NCBI GenBank assembly: GCA_022360075.1
Contig: JAKSDN010001448.1
Coordinates: 1 to 24,115, forward strand
Direction of reading: 5' to 3'
DNA: 24,115 bases
Origin: Kiloniellales bacterium
GTDB taxonomy: Bacteria; Pseudomonadota; Alphaproteobacteria; Kiloniellales; JAKSDN01
Below, piece by piece: positions 1 through 8,370 of the stretch. Below the pieces are notes generated by a model. That model was not told the origin of the DNA. It made no database searches and worked only from the letters and a program-made list of their open reading frames with translations. Made by a program: the position numbers and the translations under genes. The first letter of the stretch is position 1, and every line of letters begins with the position of its first letter.

Positions 1-745
1 AAGGCCGCAAAGTCCTGCTCCACCTGATGGCCGGCTCCAAGGAAGATGCCGAGACGGTCTCGGCCTTTTTCCAAGACATGCGCGCCCGCGGCCTGGGCGA
101 CCCCCTGCTGGTGGTCTCGGACGGCGCGCCGGGGATCATCAAGGCGATCGAGACCTGCTTCCCGCGCTCGGCCCGCCAGCGCTGCCTGGCCCATCGTCTG
201 AGAAACCTTGCCGCCAAGGTGCCTGAAGATCTCTGGCCCGACTTCAAGGCCCGCGTCCAGGCCGCCTATCAGGCGCCCAGCCGAGCCATTGCCCGCGATC
301 TTGCCGAGGGCCTGGTCGCGGACTACGAGGCCGAGCTGCCCTCGGCTGTGGCCTGCTTCCAAGACGATTTCGAGGCCTGCATCGCGCACCTGCGCTTGCC
401 GGTCACCCACCGCCGCGCAACGCGCACGACCAACCTCCTGGAGCGTCTGTTTCTCGAGGAGCGCCGGCGGCTGAAGATCATACCCAATGCCTTCGGAGAG
501 AAGGCCGTGCTCAAGCTCATGTTCGCCGCCATGACCAGGGCTGCCGAGCGATGGCGCGCCGTCAAGATCACCGACTTCGAGCGACGACAGTTGGCTGCTC
601 TCCGAGAAGAGCTCGATCAAGAATACGAGGCACAAACAGGCCTCAACCAGAGCGCCTCAAAGGACAAACCCCAGCGCAAATTACCCAGCAGATCTCGGAC
701 TTGACCTAGGCGGCGTGGTGCATTTGCTACCTAATGCCGGACACC
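1..745 (+). mobile_element. IS256-family insertion sequence, right part only
   Basis: The 3' part of an insertion sequence is identified by its transposase, which runs in from before the window. Downstream of the transposase stop there is about 40 bp before unrelated chromosomal sequence begins. A plausible right terminus lies near 725-745, where the sequence reads gctacctaatgccggacacc. The left end is outside the window, so neither the terminal inverted repeat nor the target duplication can be confirmed. The right boundary is therefore inference. Confidence 0.4.
3..704 (+). CDS. IS256-family (mutator-type) transposase, C-terminal part
   Basis: This is the C-terminal ~233 residues of a DDE transposase that cuts and moves its own insertion sequence. 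The frame is open from base 3, so the N-terminus lies outside the window; the ATG at 27 is internal. Family hallmarks are visible. There is a VVSDGAPG motif carrying one of the catalytic aspartates. A Cys-x-His motif follows in RQRCLAHRLRNL. The TTNLLER block and the basic ERRRLK stretch surround the C-terminal glutamate region. These resemble the Transposase_mut family (IS256 group). The frame ends normally at TGA with no internal stop, so the visible part is intact. Whether the whole element is active cannot be judged, because the first catalytic aspartate and the left end are missing from view. Confidence 0.93.
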   Translation, partial: GRKVLLHLMAGSKEDAETVSAFFQDMRARGLGDPLLVVSDGAPGIIKAIETCFPRSARQRCLAHRLRNLAAKVPEDLWPDFKARVQAAYQAPSRAIARDLAEGLVADYEAELPSAVACFQDDFEACIAHLRLPVTHRRATRTTNLLERLFLEERRRLKIIPNAFGEKAVLKLMFAAMTRAAERWRAVKITDFERRQLAALREELDQEYEAQTGLNQSASKDKPQRKLPSRSRT

Positions 746-759
746 TGCGCGGCGACTCT

Positions 760-795
760 GGATTGCCACGCCGGCTTACGCCAGCTCGCAATGAC
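760..795. repeat. Small imperfect palindromic (REP-like) intergenic repeat
   Basis: An imperfect inverted repeat begins ATTGCCACGCCGGC (762-775) and closes with GCCAGCTCGCAAT (780-792). It sits between the transposase and the downstream hydroxylase gene. From memory, short palindromes of the type 'GGATTGC...GCAATGACG' are frequent between genes in several Alphaproteobacteria. A second copy was not found in this window, so repetitiveness is inferred from resemblance only. It could also act as a convergent terminator, since genes face each other here. Confidence 0.4.
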
Positions 796-831
796 GGCAG
801 AAGAACAGATTCAACTCAACGCACCTGAGCA

Positions 832-1494
832 TCAAACCTCCGCCCAGGCGCGCACCAGGTTCTCTTTGATCCGATCCAGCCGCTCCTGATGGAGCGAGTC
901 CGGAAGCTCGCTCACGATGTCGTGCCGCACCTGGTCGAGGTCGTAGAGCAGCTCGCGCCGCGAGGCCTCGCGCACCATGGATTGGGCCCATCCCACGGCG
1001 GCCAGGCGATGGCCCCGGGTGACCTCCTCGACGTTGTGGAGCATGTTCGCCGGGTAGACGACGACGGTGCCGGCCGTCTCCTTGAAGCGAAGCGCGCCGG
1101 CCGGATTCTGGATGACGAGCTCACCGCCGTCGTAGTCGGCCGGATCGTTCAGAAACAGCGTGAAGGAGACATCGGCGCGCAGCGGCTGCCGGTTCAGGCC
1201 GCCCATCAAGGCCGCGTCCATGTGGCTCTTGTAGAACATGCCGACGTCGTAGCGGTTGAACATCAGCGTGACCTGACGGGGCAGGGTGTAGCTGGTGAAC
1301 TGCCGGCGGTTCATCAAGGCGCCCACGACCTTCTGGGTGGCCCGCTCCAAGCCCGGGTTGCCCTGCGCCGATTGCAGGTTGTTCTTCAGCGAGGCCTTGC
1401 CGGAAGCCGCGCCCTGGATGAGCTGGCTCTTGGCGAGGATATCGCGCAGCTCTGCGAGGTCGCTCGGCAGCAGGGCGTCGTGCAGTTTCAGCAT
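832..1494 (-). CDS. Fe(II)/2-oxoglutarate-dependent PKHD-type hydroxylase (PiuC/YbiX family)
   Basis: This is a predicted cytoplasmic 2-oxoglutarate- and iron-dependent dioxygenase of the prolyl-4-hydroxylase alpha-subunit type. With the ATG at 1494 the protein has 220 residues, normal for the PiuC/YbiX family (about 225). I prefer this start because MLKLHDALL aligns with the usual N-terminus and GGGGAAAG lies just upstream; an ATG at 1530 would add 12 residues. Iron ligands are visible as His91-x-Asp93 (KSHMDA) and His153 (MLHNVEEV). Arg163 (TRGHRLA) is placed to bind 2-oxoglutarate, and YDGGELV is a family signature. PiuC genes often sit beside TonB siderophore receptors, but none is present here. 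The gene follows the T1SS operon on the same strand after about 200 bp, so co-transcription is possible but unproven. The substrate is unknown. Confidence 0.9.
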   Translation of the reverse strand: MLKLHDALLPSDLAELRDILAKSQLIQGAASGKASLKNNLQSAQGNPGLERATQKVVGALMNRRQFTSYTLPRQVTLMFNRYDVGMFYKSHMDAALMGGLNRQPLRADVSFTLFLNDPADYDGGELVIQNPAGALRFKETAGTVVVYPANMLHNVEEVTRGHRLAAVGWAQSMVREASRRELLYDLDQVRHDIVSELPDSLHQERLDRIKENLVRAWAEV

Positions 1495-1692
1495 GTCCGC
1501 TTTCCCCAGAGGCAATAGGCCGGGCGTCACCGCGCTTGTACGGGCAGGGCGATCCCGGTTTGCAATGCATCAGAGCATAGGTGAGACGGCCCGCAGGCTC
1601 AAAGCGCGAAGCGGCCAGCGCGCCTGACGGACTCGTGCCCGTGACGATGATGCGGTCAGGATTGGTGGAGACGATACAGTCGCCGCGGCGCC

Positions 1693-3054
1693 TCAGCGCT
1701 CCGTGAACGCGGTGCTGGCACCGGCCAACAGCCGGTCGGTCAGGTAAGACAGGATCGAGCGCTCGCCGATGTGGAAGTCGACGTCGACCAGCATGCCCGG
1801 GCTCGGCATCAGCAGCGGGCCGGCCGCTTGGTCCTGCGCCTCGTTCACGGCGACTTGGACCAGGAAGAAGCTCTCCTGACTGTTCGGATCGTTCGTGGCA
1901 TCGGCGGCGATGCGCGCGACCTGGCCGGCAAGCGTGCCGTAGCGGATGAAGTCGTAGGTCCGCACCTTGATCGCCGCGCGCTGGCCAAGCACGACGCTAC
2001 CGATATCGCGGTCGCGGACGCGCGCTTCGATCATCACGCCTTCGCCCTCGGGGACGACGGTCATGAGCAGCTCGTTCGGCGCGACGGCCTGGCCGGCATT
2101 GGCGATCGCCAGGTTCTGCACGATGCCGTCGGCCGGCGCCCGCACGACGAGGTTGCGCCGGCGGGCCTGCTGTTGAGCCAGGAGCTTGCCGTTGACCTCG
2201 AGCTCGTCGAGCGTCGCGGCCAGCGCTTCGAAGACCTCGACGTTCCAATTGCGCTCCAGGACGGAGCGCTGCTCCTTGGCTTCCGCCAGCGCCGACACGG
2301 CGCTCTCGCGGCCCTCACGCGCCTCGTCGAGCTGACCGCTGATCTCGCTGATCTCGCGCTGCATGGAGAGATAGCGCAGCTTCGGGAAGTAGCCCTTATC
2401 CATCAGCACGGCCGTCGAGCCACGTTGTTCCTCGAGAATCTCCAGGCTACGGCTGAGCTGGACGATGCGGTGATCGAGCACGGCGATATCGCTGCGCCGC
2501 TGCTCGATGACCCTTTCGGCGGCGACCCGCTCGCTCGCCTGCGCAAGCCGACGCGCGTCGTAGAGCTTGGTCTGCGCCTCGACCAGGTCGGGCCGGTCGT
2601 GCTTGAGCGCCGCCGGAAAGGCGATCGGCTGGTCTTCCGCCTCGGACTGCAGGCGTGCGAGATCGGCCATCAGCTTCGCCTGCCGTCCACGGATCTTGGC
2701 GATCTCCTCGTCGAGCAGTTCGGCATCCAGGACCGCCAAGGCCTGGCCCGAGGACACGCGCTCGCCTTCACCGACCAGCACTTCGGCGACGCGGCCGCCC
2801 TCGGCATGATTGACGTTCATCACGCTCGCGAGCGGGCGAACCTGCCCCGGAGCCGTGGCGACCTTTTCGACCTGGGACAGCCCAGCCCACAACAGGGCCG
2901 TTGCCACGACGAGCGTAACGGTGAGCAGCAGGAGTCGCGCGGCCGGCGAGTGCTCGCGCTCGGACAGCGCTTGCGCCTCGGGTAGAAACTGACGGTAGCG
3001 AGCCACGATCCGCTGCGGGCGCTGCGCCAGGCCCTGAGCGAGGCTGCGCTCCAC
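1693..3054 (-). CDS. HlyD-family type I secretion periplasmic adaptor
   Basis: This membrane fusion protein links the inner-membrane ABC exporter to a TolC-like outer-membrane channel for one-step export. It has 453 residues. There is a short cytoplasmic N-terminus, then one transmembrane helix at about 40-58. A first half lipoyl/barrel-sandwich motif follows (NHAEGGRVAEVLV, about 82-94). A long charged coiled coil spans roughly 112-290, and the returning lipoyl/beta-barrel part includes VRAPADGIVQNLAI. The C-terminus (GMLVDVDFHIGERSILSYL) is typical of HlyD/PrtE/LapC adaptors. The start is GTG, only 3 bases after the exporter stop codon and in the same frame. GGGAG inside the end of the exporter gene is the likely ribosome site, so translation is probably coupled. 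No outer-membrane partner is encoded here. Confidence 0.94.
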   Translation of the reverse strand: MERSLAQGLAQRPQRIVARYRQFLPEAQALSEREHSPAARLLLLTVTLVVATALLWAGLSQVEKVATAPGQVRPLASVMNVNHAEGGRVAEVLVGEGERVSSGQALAVLDAELLDEEIAKIRGRQAKLMADLARLQSEAEDQPIAFPAALKHDRPDLVEAQTKLYDARRLAQASERVAAERVIEQRRSDIAVLDHRIVQLSRSLEILEEQRGSTAVLMDKGYFPKLRYLSMQREISEISGQLDEAREGRESAVSALAEAKEQRSVLERNWNVEVFEALAATLDELEVNGKLLAQQQARRRNLVVRAPADGIVQNLAIANAGQAVAPNELLMTVVPEGEGVMIEARVRDRDIGSVVLGQRAAIKVRTYDFIRYGTLAGQVARIAADATNDPNSQESFFLVQVAVNEAQDQAAGPLLMPSPGMLVDVDFHIGERSILSYLTDRLLAGASTAFTER

Positions 3055-3057
3055 GAC

Positions 3058-5223
3058 TCAGGCTCCCATCGCCAGGCTGGCCGCCGGGACCTGGCCTTCC
3101 TCGCCCGAAAGCCTGACGACTTTCGGTCGTGACGCCAGCGGCGTGACCGTGCCGCCCTCGACGCGCAGCACACGCGAGGCGATGGCGACCGGCGTCGGCC
3201 GGTGGGACACGAGAATGATCGTCCGATCGCCGTGGGCGCGCTTGAGGTTCGCCATGAGGTGCTTTTCGGTCTCCGCGTCGAGGCCGCTCGTCGCTTCGTC
3301 GAGAATCAGGATGCGCGGATTGCGGATGATGGCGCGCGCGATGCAGATGAGCTGCTTCTGGCCCGCCGAGAGGCCGCGGCCGCTCTCGGACAGGAGGGTA
3401 TCGTAGCCATTGGGCAGCCGCTCGATGAAGCCGTGGGCACCGACGAACTTGGCCGCGGCGACGACGCGTTGCGGGTCGACACCCTGCAGCCCGATGGCGA
3501 TGTTCTCGCGAATGCTGCCGGCGAAGAGCTGGATCTCCTGCGGCACGACCGCGACCTGGCTGCGCAGGTGCGCGGGTGCGATATGCCGGATGTCCATGCC
3601 GTCCAGCAGGATGCGGCCGCTGCTGGGCGCATAGAGGCCCTGCAGGGCCCGGACCAAGGTCGTCTTGCCGGCGCCGGAGGCACCGACCACCGCGACCACC
3701 GCGCCCGCCTCGATCTGCAAGGTGACGTCGCTCAGCACCGCCGGCCGATCGGTCGCGGGTTGAAGCGTGACCGCCTCGAGGGCGATGGTGCCGCGTAGGC
3801 GCGGCGTCTCGGTTCGCGTGCCGGGCTGCCGCTCCGGTGCCGCGGACATGATGGCATCGAGGCGCCCGAAGGCGGCCCGCACTTCTTGAAGCTGCGACCA
3901 GGCGGCGACGATCTTGCGCGCCGGCCCGAGGATCCGCGCGCCCAGCAGATTGGCCGCGATCAGCGCGCCGAGCGACAGATTGCCGGCGATCACCTCCAGC
4001 GCGCCGACATAGACGATGCCGAGGATCACCATGTGCTGTAGCCCGTTGCCGAGTGCCGCAGCGAGGCTCGAGAGATGGCTCGCCTTGAAGCCGGTGCCGG
4101 CCGACAGCGCCAACCGCTCGCCCCAGCGGTGCTCGACCTCGCGCTCCAGCCCGAGGGACTTGACGGTGATCGCATTGTTCACCGACTCCGCCAACAAGGA
4201 GGTCTTGGCGGCCTGAGACAGGAAGCTCTGCTCGACCAGACGCGCTTGGGCGCGATGGCAGATCAGAGAGATCAGCACGAAGACGGGGATCGCCGCGCTG
4301 GCGATCCAGGCGATCGTCGGCGAGATGAAGAACAGTGCGGCCAGGAACAGGAAGACGAAGATCATGTCGACCAGCACCAACGGCATCTGGCCGGAGAAGA
4401 ATTGCCGGATGACGTCGAGCTGGCGCAGGCGCTCGTTGATCACGCCGAGCGAGGTGGTCTCGAAGTGGTGATAGGGCAGCCGGAACAGCCGATGCATGAC
4501 CTCCGAGCCGATCATGGCGTCCAGGCGCGCCGCCGTGTGGCTCGAGACGTAGCCACGGATCGCGCGCAGCAGCACATCGAAGCCATAGACCGCGACCATG
4601 CCGATGACGAGGACGTGCAGGGTGTCGAGGGCACCGTAGGTGATGACCTTGTTGAAGACGGTCATGAGAAACAGCGGCGGCGCCAGCACGAAGAGATTGA
4701 TCAGCAGCGAGGCCAGCAGCAGCTCACGAACCGCGCCGCGCACACGGACCCGGAGTCTACGGCGCCAATCGCCTGCCTCCGCCGCATCGCCCGGCGGCGA
4801 CATCAGGAGAGCCGCGCGGCCTTGCGTCTGCGCGTCGTCGAAGCTGAGCTGGCCGCGCGCGCCGGTAACCGGGTCCAGGGCCGTCAGGCCCGAATCTTCG
4901 CGCTCCACGACGACCCGCGGGCCGCGCCGGGCACGGCCCAGAAGGACAAACGGCACGGGCAGATGCCGCAAGCGATCGGCGGTCAGCCGCTCGATCTTCG
5001 TTCGATAGCCGAGCCGCTGGGCCAAGAAGCGAAAGCCGCGCGGGCTGAGGCCGCGTTCGGGAATCACGCCTAGCGTCGCGATCTCCGCCTCGGCGACCGG
5101 CCGGTTGTGGTGGCGCGTGAGATGGGCGAGACAAGCGAGAAGCGGATCGCGACCGCCGGGAACCGGCGGCACGCCTTCGCTGGCGTGCGACCTGGGAGAA
5201 ATCCCTCTGCTCCCATCCGTCAT
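3058..5223 (-). CDS. Type I secretion ABC permease/ATPase with inactive C39-like domain
   Basis: This is the inner-membrane ABC exporter that powers secretion of the RTX protein encoded just upstream. It has 721 residues from the ATG at 5223, which has AAGGGA upstream; longer frames reach into the RTX gene and lack family similarity. In order it has three parts. A C39-peptidase-like N-terminal domain (about 25-140) lacks an obvious catalytic DCG motif, so it probably binds substrate without cleaving it, as in LapB/HlyB types. A membrane domain with about six helices spans 165-430. The nucleotide-binding domain spans about 478-690. The last shows Walker A GASGAGKT (514-521), Q-loop Gln562, signature LSAGQ (618-622), Walker B ILILDE (638-643) and switch His674. 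The signature has Ala in place of the commoner Gly. The gap to the RTX stop is 40 bp, supporting one operon. Confidence 0.95.
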   Translation of the reverse strand: MTDGSRGISPRSHASEGVPPVPGGRDPLLACLAHLTRHHNRPVAEAEIATLGVIPERGLSPRGFRFLAQRLGYRTKIERLTADRLRHLPVPFVLLGRARRGPRVVVEREDSGLTALDPVTGARGQLSFDDAQTQGRAALLMSPPGDAAEAGDWRRRLRVRVRGAVRELLLASLLINLFVLAPPLFLMTVFNKVITYGALDTLHVLVIGMVAVYGFDVLLRAIRGYVSSHTAARLDAMIGSEVMHRLFRLPYHHFETTSLGVINERLRQLDVIRQFFSGQMPLVLVDMIFVFLFLAALFFISPTIAWIASAAIPVFVLISLICHRAQARLVEQSFLSQAAKTSLLAESVNNAITVKSLGLEREVEHRWGERLALSAGTGFKASHLSSLAAALGNGLQHMVILGIVYVGALEVIAGNLSLGALIAANLLGARILGPARKIVAAWSQLQEVRAAFGRLDAIMSAAPERQPGTRTETPRLRGTIALEAVTLQPATDRPAVLSDVTLQIEAGAVVAVVGASGAGKTTLVRALQGLYAPSSGRILLDGMDIRHIAPAHLRSQVAVVPQEIQLFAGSIRENIAIGLQGVDPQRVVAAAKFVGAHGFIERLPNGYDTLLSESGRGLSAGQKQLICIARAIIRNPRILILDEATSGLDAETEKHLMANLKRAHGDRTIILVSHRPTPVAIASRVLRVEGGTVTPLASRPKVVRLSGEEGQVPAASLAMGA

Positions 5224-5263
5224 GTCTTGTCCCTTCCGCTCCGATCGGTTCCGTTGCGGGTCG

Positions 5264-8254
5264 TTAGAGTGTGGCGGCCTCCTGCTCGTCGTCGCGCCAG
5301 AGCTCTTGCAGGTGCGCGTCGAGGGGCTCACTCGGCGGATCGAAGACCATGGTCTCGAGCCCGCCGTCGGCCGCCTCGAGGACGATCGGCGCCGCTTCGC
5401 CTGCCGGTCGGACGGGCTGCGGCTCGCCGAGCGTCTCGGTAACGCGCGGCGCGAGATCGACGCCAGCGATCAGGTCCGACACCGTGAGACTGCGCCCATC
5501 CATCTCGATGCCGGCCAAAGCCTGGGCGTTGTCCAGGAAGGCCTCTACGGTCGCCACCTTGGCGTCCTCGCCGACGGCATTGCGCACCAAGAGCTCGAGA
5601 TCGCCGTCTTCGGTGATCTGGCCCCACACACCATCCTCCGGCGCGAAGCCACGGAGTCGGATCAGGTTCAAGCCGATCTCGTCGGCGATGACATCGATGC
5701 CGGTCTCGCCGCTCGTGATCACGTAGGTATCGCTGCCGGCGCCGCCTTCGAGCCGGTCGCTGCCGGCACCACCGTCCAGGAGGTCGGAGCCGCCGCGTCC
5801 GATTAGCCAGTCCGCTCCGTCGCCACCGAAGAGCTGATCGTCGCCCGCGTCGCCGGCGAGCCAGTCGTCGCCGATGCCGCCCTCCAGCCGATCATCGCCG
5901 TCGCCGCCGACCAGCCTGTCGTCGCCCCGATCGCCGGCCAGCGCGTCCTGCCCGTCGGCGCCGAACAGGCGGTCGTCGCCCCCGCCGCCCGACAGGCTAT
6001 CGTCACCCGCCCCGGCATGGATCGTGTCGTCCGCCGGCCCGGCGCGGAACCAGTCGTCGCCGTCTCCCACGAGGTCGGAGCCCTCGATCAGATCCTCGGT
6101 GGCGATCTCGCGTCCGTTCAGCTCGACCCCGGCAAAGGCCTCCGGATTGTCGGCGAAGTCCTCGACCGCCGCCACCGCGCGCATGGCACCATCGGGCTCG
6201 TAGACGAAGATCTCGAGACTGCCGCCGTCTCGTTGCACGGCCCAGACGCGCGTGTCGGGATCGAAACCGTCGAGCTCGATCCTGTTGATGCCCTCGCTAT
6301 CGACGATCAGGTCGACGCCGTCGTCGTCGGCCGAAAGCAGATAGCGGTCGTCGCCGGCGCCGCCGTTGAGCGTGTCCTCGCCGAGACCGCCGCGCAGCCA
6401 GTCGTCATCCGCGCCGCCGTACAGCCGGTCGTGCCCGGCGCCGCCGGAGAGACTGTCCGCGCCGGCATCGCCCGAGAGCAGATCGTCGCCGCTGCCGCCA
6501 TCGGCGACGTCGTCACCCGCGTGACCGAAAATCAGGTCGTAGCCATCGCCGCCGGACAAGCGGTCGTTGCCCCGCCCGCCTTCGAGGAAGTCACTGCCGC
6601 TGCCGCCATCGACACTGTCGTCGCCCGACCCACCCCGGAGGCGGTCGTGGCCGGCACCGCCGACCAAGATGTCGGCACCGTCGTCGCCTTCCAGCAGATC
6701 GCCGCCATTGCCGCCGAACAGTCGATCGTCGCCGGCACCACCGCTACCGCGATCGTAGCCGTCGTCCCCGTGCAGTTCGTCATCACCAGCGCCCCCGACC
6801 AGGCTGTCACCACCCGTGCCGCCGGCCAGCCAGTCCGCACCGGCGCCACCGTCCAAGTGATCGACGCCCGCGCCGCCCGAGAGACTGTCGTCACCGGCGC
6901 CGCCGTCGAGCCAGTCATCGCCCTTGTGACCGGCCAGCCAGTCGTTGCCGGATCCGCCGTATGCCGCGTCATCGCCCAAGCTGCCTTGGAGCCGGTCGTC
7001 TCCCAGGTCGCCGAAGAGCTGGTCGTCGCCGTGGCCACCGTTCAGCCAGTCGTCACCCTCCTCGCCATAGAGCTCGTCTTTTCCATCGCCGCCATAGAGC
7101 GCGTCGTCGCCGAGACCCCCGGCCAGGAGATCGTCCTGCAGACCGCCGAACAGCCAATCGTCGCCCGCGGCGCCGAGCAGCACGTCATGGCCGTCGCCGC
7201 CGAAGAGAAAATCGGCCCGGCCGCTGCCGACCAGAACGTCATCGTCGCTCTGCCATTCGTCGCGCGCGAGCCAGACCTCGACCGGTGCCTCGGCCTCCGG
7301 CTCGACCGGGTCCGAGGCCGGGCCCTGCCGCGGCGCGTTGGCGACGACCTGGGTCGCTTGAGCGGCAGCGCTGGAGGCCTCGGCCTCGCCGCTCTCCTGC
7401 GGCAGGATCTCCGGCAACGGACCTGACTCCGCTCGCTCCGCGGCAACATCGCTTTCATGGATGACCGGCTCGGCCTGCCGGCTGACAAGCGGCGCCTCGA
7501 CCGTGACGGAGGCGCCGGAAGACAACCGCCCGGGCTCCTCATGAGCCTCAGGCACGATCTCCAGCGCCGACCCGTCGAAGCTCCCTTCGACCTGAACGGG
7601 GCCGTTGGACATTGGCTCGTGACCGGCGTGCTCCGTCTCAGCGGCGCCTCTGTCGTCGAGCCCGCCGAGCTCGCTTCGCGGCAACGTCGGATCGATAGCC
7701 TGGGCCGCCATCGCTTTGTCGGGCATTAGCGCAAGCGCCGCGTTGAGTCCGGCGAGGAACGCGGCGATCTGTCCGGTCCAGCCGCCAGCGCCGGCATCGC
7801 CCGGCGCGGCCTCGAGTCCGGCTGCCTGCGATTCGGTGGCGAACAGCTTCTGGCAGACGACGGCGACGAAAGCGCCGAGCAGCAGGCGCGCGCCGATGGA
7901 ACGGGAGAGGCGTGCCGCGGCCAAGATCCGGCCTGCCGCGGAGGGACATTGCTTGATGCTCTCGAGCACGACGCGGTGAGCGAGCGCGGGATGATGCGAC
8001 AAGGCGATCGCGATCAGCTCACGCGCCTTGTCAGGGTTGGTGCGCACGGCGTCGGCAACTTGGCGGACGATCGCCATCTCCCTGGCGTCCAGGGATCCGT
8101 CGGCCGGCCCCGTGGCGCGCTGCTGCCCGGTGGCACCGTCGCGGCAGCCATCGCGAGCCTCAGCATACGGCTGCTCGACCGCCGTCTCGCCGTTCGGCGG
8201 ATCGCTTCGTAACAGCCTCCAGCCGGATGTCTTGCTCTGGGAGTGTCGCGGCAT
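5264..8254 (-). CDS. Large RTX (haemolysin-type calcium-binding repeat) protein, probable T1SS substrate
   Basis: This 996-residue acidic protein is probably exported by the adjacent ABC/HlyD system and folds on binding extracellular calcium. Residues 1-115 form a helical region of unknown family. Residues 120-138 are strongly hydrophobic (IGARLLLGAFVAVV). An acidic, Pro/Ala/Glu-rich linker follows to about 330. About 33 contiguous nonapeptides of the GGxGxDxLx type occupy 342-638, a spacer runs 639-727, a second block of about 13 nonapeptides runs 728-844, and a second homologous spacer runs 845-935. The spacers resemble haemolysin-type calcium-binding-related domains (HCBP_related). The last ~60 residues, ending EAATL, should hold the uncleaved secretion signal. 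No protease or lipase motif is visible, so an adhesin or matrix role is a guess. Three cysteines (37, 103, 134) are unusual for a T1SS substrate. Two CtrA-like boxes lie upstream. Confidence 0.9.
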   Translation of the reverse strand: MPRHSQSKTSGWRLLRSDPPNGETAVEQPYAEARDGCRDGATGQQRATGPADGSLDAREMAIVRQVADAVRTNPDKARELIAIALSHHPALAHRVVLESIKQCPSAAGRILAAARLSRSIGARLLLGAFVAVVCQKLFATESQAAGLEAAPGDAGAGGWTGQIAAFLAGLNAALALMPDKAMAAQAIDPTLPRSELGGLDDRGAAETEHAGHEPMSNGPVQVEGSFDGSALEIVPEAHEEPGRLSSGASVTVEAPLVSRQAEPVIHESDVAAERAESGPLPEILPQESGEAEASSAAAQATQVVANAPRQGPASDPVEPEAEAPVEVWLARDEWQSDDDVLVGSGRADFLFGGDGHDVLLGAAGDDWLFGGLQDDLLAGGLGDDALYGGDGKDELYGEEGDDWLNGGHGDDQLFGDLGDDRLQGSLGDDAAYGGSGNDWLAGHKGDDWLDGGAGDDSLSGGAGVDHLDGGAGADWLAGGTGGDSLVGGAGDDELHGDDGYDRGSGGAGDDRLFGGNGGDLLEGDDGADILVGGAGHDRLRGGSGDDSVDGGSGSDFLEGGRGNDRLSGGDGYDLIFGHAGDDVADGGSGDDLLSGDAGADSLSGGAGHDRLYGGADDDWLRGGLGEDTLNGGAGDDRYLLSADDDGVDLIVDSEGINRIELDGFDPDTRVWAVQRDGGSLEIFVYEPDGAMRAVAAVEDFADNPEAFAGVELNGREIATEDLIEGSDLVGDGDDWFRAGPADDTIHAGAGDDSLSGGGGDDRLFGADGQDALAGDRGDDRLVGGDGDDRLEGGIGDDWLAGDAGDDQLFGGDGADWLIGRGGSDLLDGGAGSDRLEGGAGSDTYVITSGETGIDVIADEIGLNLIRLRGFAPEDGVWGQITEDGDLELLVRNAVGEDAKVATVEAFLDNAQALAGIEMDGRSLTVSDLIAGVDLAPRVTETLGEPQPVRPAGEAAPIVLEAADGGLETMVFDPPSEPLDAHLQELWRDDEQEAATL
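5723..6073 (-). repeat. RTX nonapeptide repeat block 2 (about 13 x 27 bp)
   Basis: A second tandem block of about 13 nonapeptides (residues 728-844 of the RTX protein) is separated from the first by an 89-residue non-repeat spacer. It is followed by a homologous spacer, which shows duplication of a roll-plus-spacer module. Confidence 0.9.
6341..7231 (-). repeat. RTX nonapeptide repeat block 1 (about 33 x 27 bp)
   Basis: Tandem 27-bp units encode GGxGxDxLx nonapeptides in unbroken 9-residue register for about 33 copies (RTX protein residues 342-638). Units are degenerate at DNA level. In known RTX proteins each pair of turns binds calcium in a parallel beta-roll, so this block should form one long continuous roll. 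Confidence 0.9.
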
Positions 8255-8320
8255 GCTCGTCTTGGTCCGTTGTCGCGCTGGTCCTGGCCCTTTTGGCTGT
8301 CCGGCCTTCGCACCGGTCGG

Positions 8321-8335
8321 TTAAGCGGGCGTTAC
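8321..8335 (-). promoter_or_regulatory. CtrA-like box, one mismatch, upstream of the RTX operon
   Basis: The + strand reads TTAA-N7-TTAC. Read toward the RTX gene it is GTAA-N7-TTAACC, one base off the CtrA consensus TTAA-N7-TTAAC. It lies 67 bp upstream of the RTX start codon, 31 bp promoter-proximal to a perfect box. Function is inferred from the motif alone. Confidence 0.45.
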
Positions 8336-8354
8336 GACACTTGGTGCATAGTCT

Positions 8355-8370
8355 CTTAACCGCGGTTAAG
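8355..8370. promoter_or_regulatory. Perfect 16-bp palindrome in the RTX upstream region
   Basis: CTTAACCGCGGTTAAG is its own reverse complement. It overlaps the TAA stop of the sensor kinase gene and one half of the perfect CtrA-like box at 8366-8380. Two TTAA half-sites are here 6 bp apart, against 7 in the CtrA box. It could be a dimeric operator or a cluster of CtrA half-sites. Confidence 0.5.

Noticed and set aside
760..795. CRISPR-like or phage att repeat near the IS
   Set aside because: A single imperfect palindrome without spaced copies; it fits a REP-like repeat better.
5224..5331. Earlier ATG for the ABC exporter (extra 36 residues)
   Set aside because: It would start inside the RTX coding sequence. 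The extra residues are low complexity, and the ATG at 5223 has a better ribosome site.
6017..7426. 469-codon open frame on the + strand with periodic V-x-A repeats
   Set aside because: The periodicity is the reverse complement of the RTX nonapeptide repeats, not an independent repeat protein.
8254..8254. LapA-type adhesin identity for the RTX protein
   Set aside because: The N-terminus does not resemble the LapA retention module, there is no exact TAAG/PAAG/AAAG-type site, and no lapD or lapG is present in the window.
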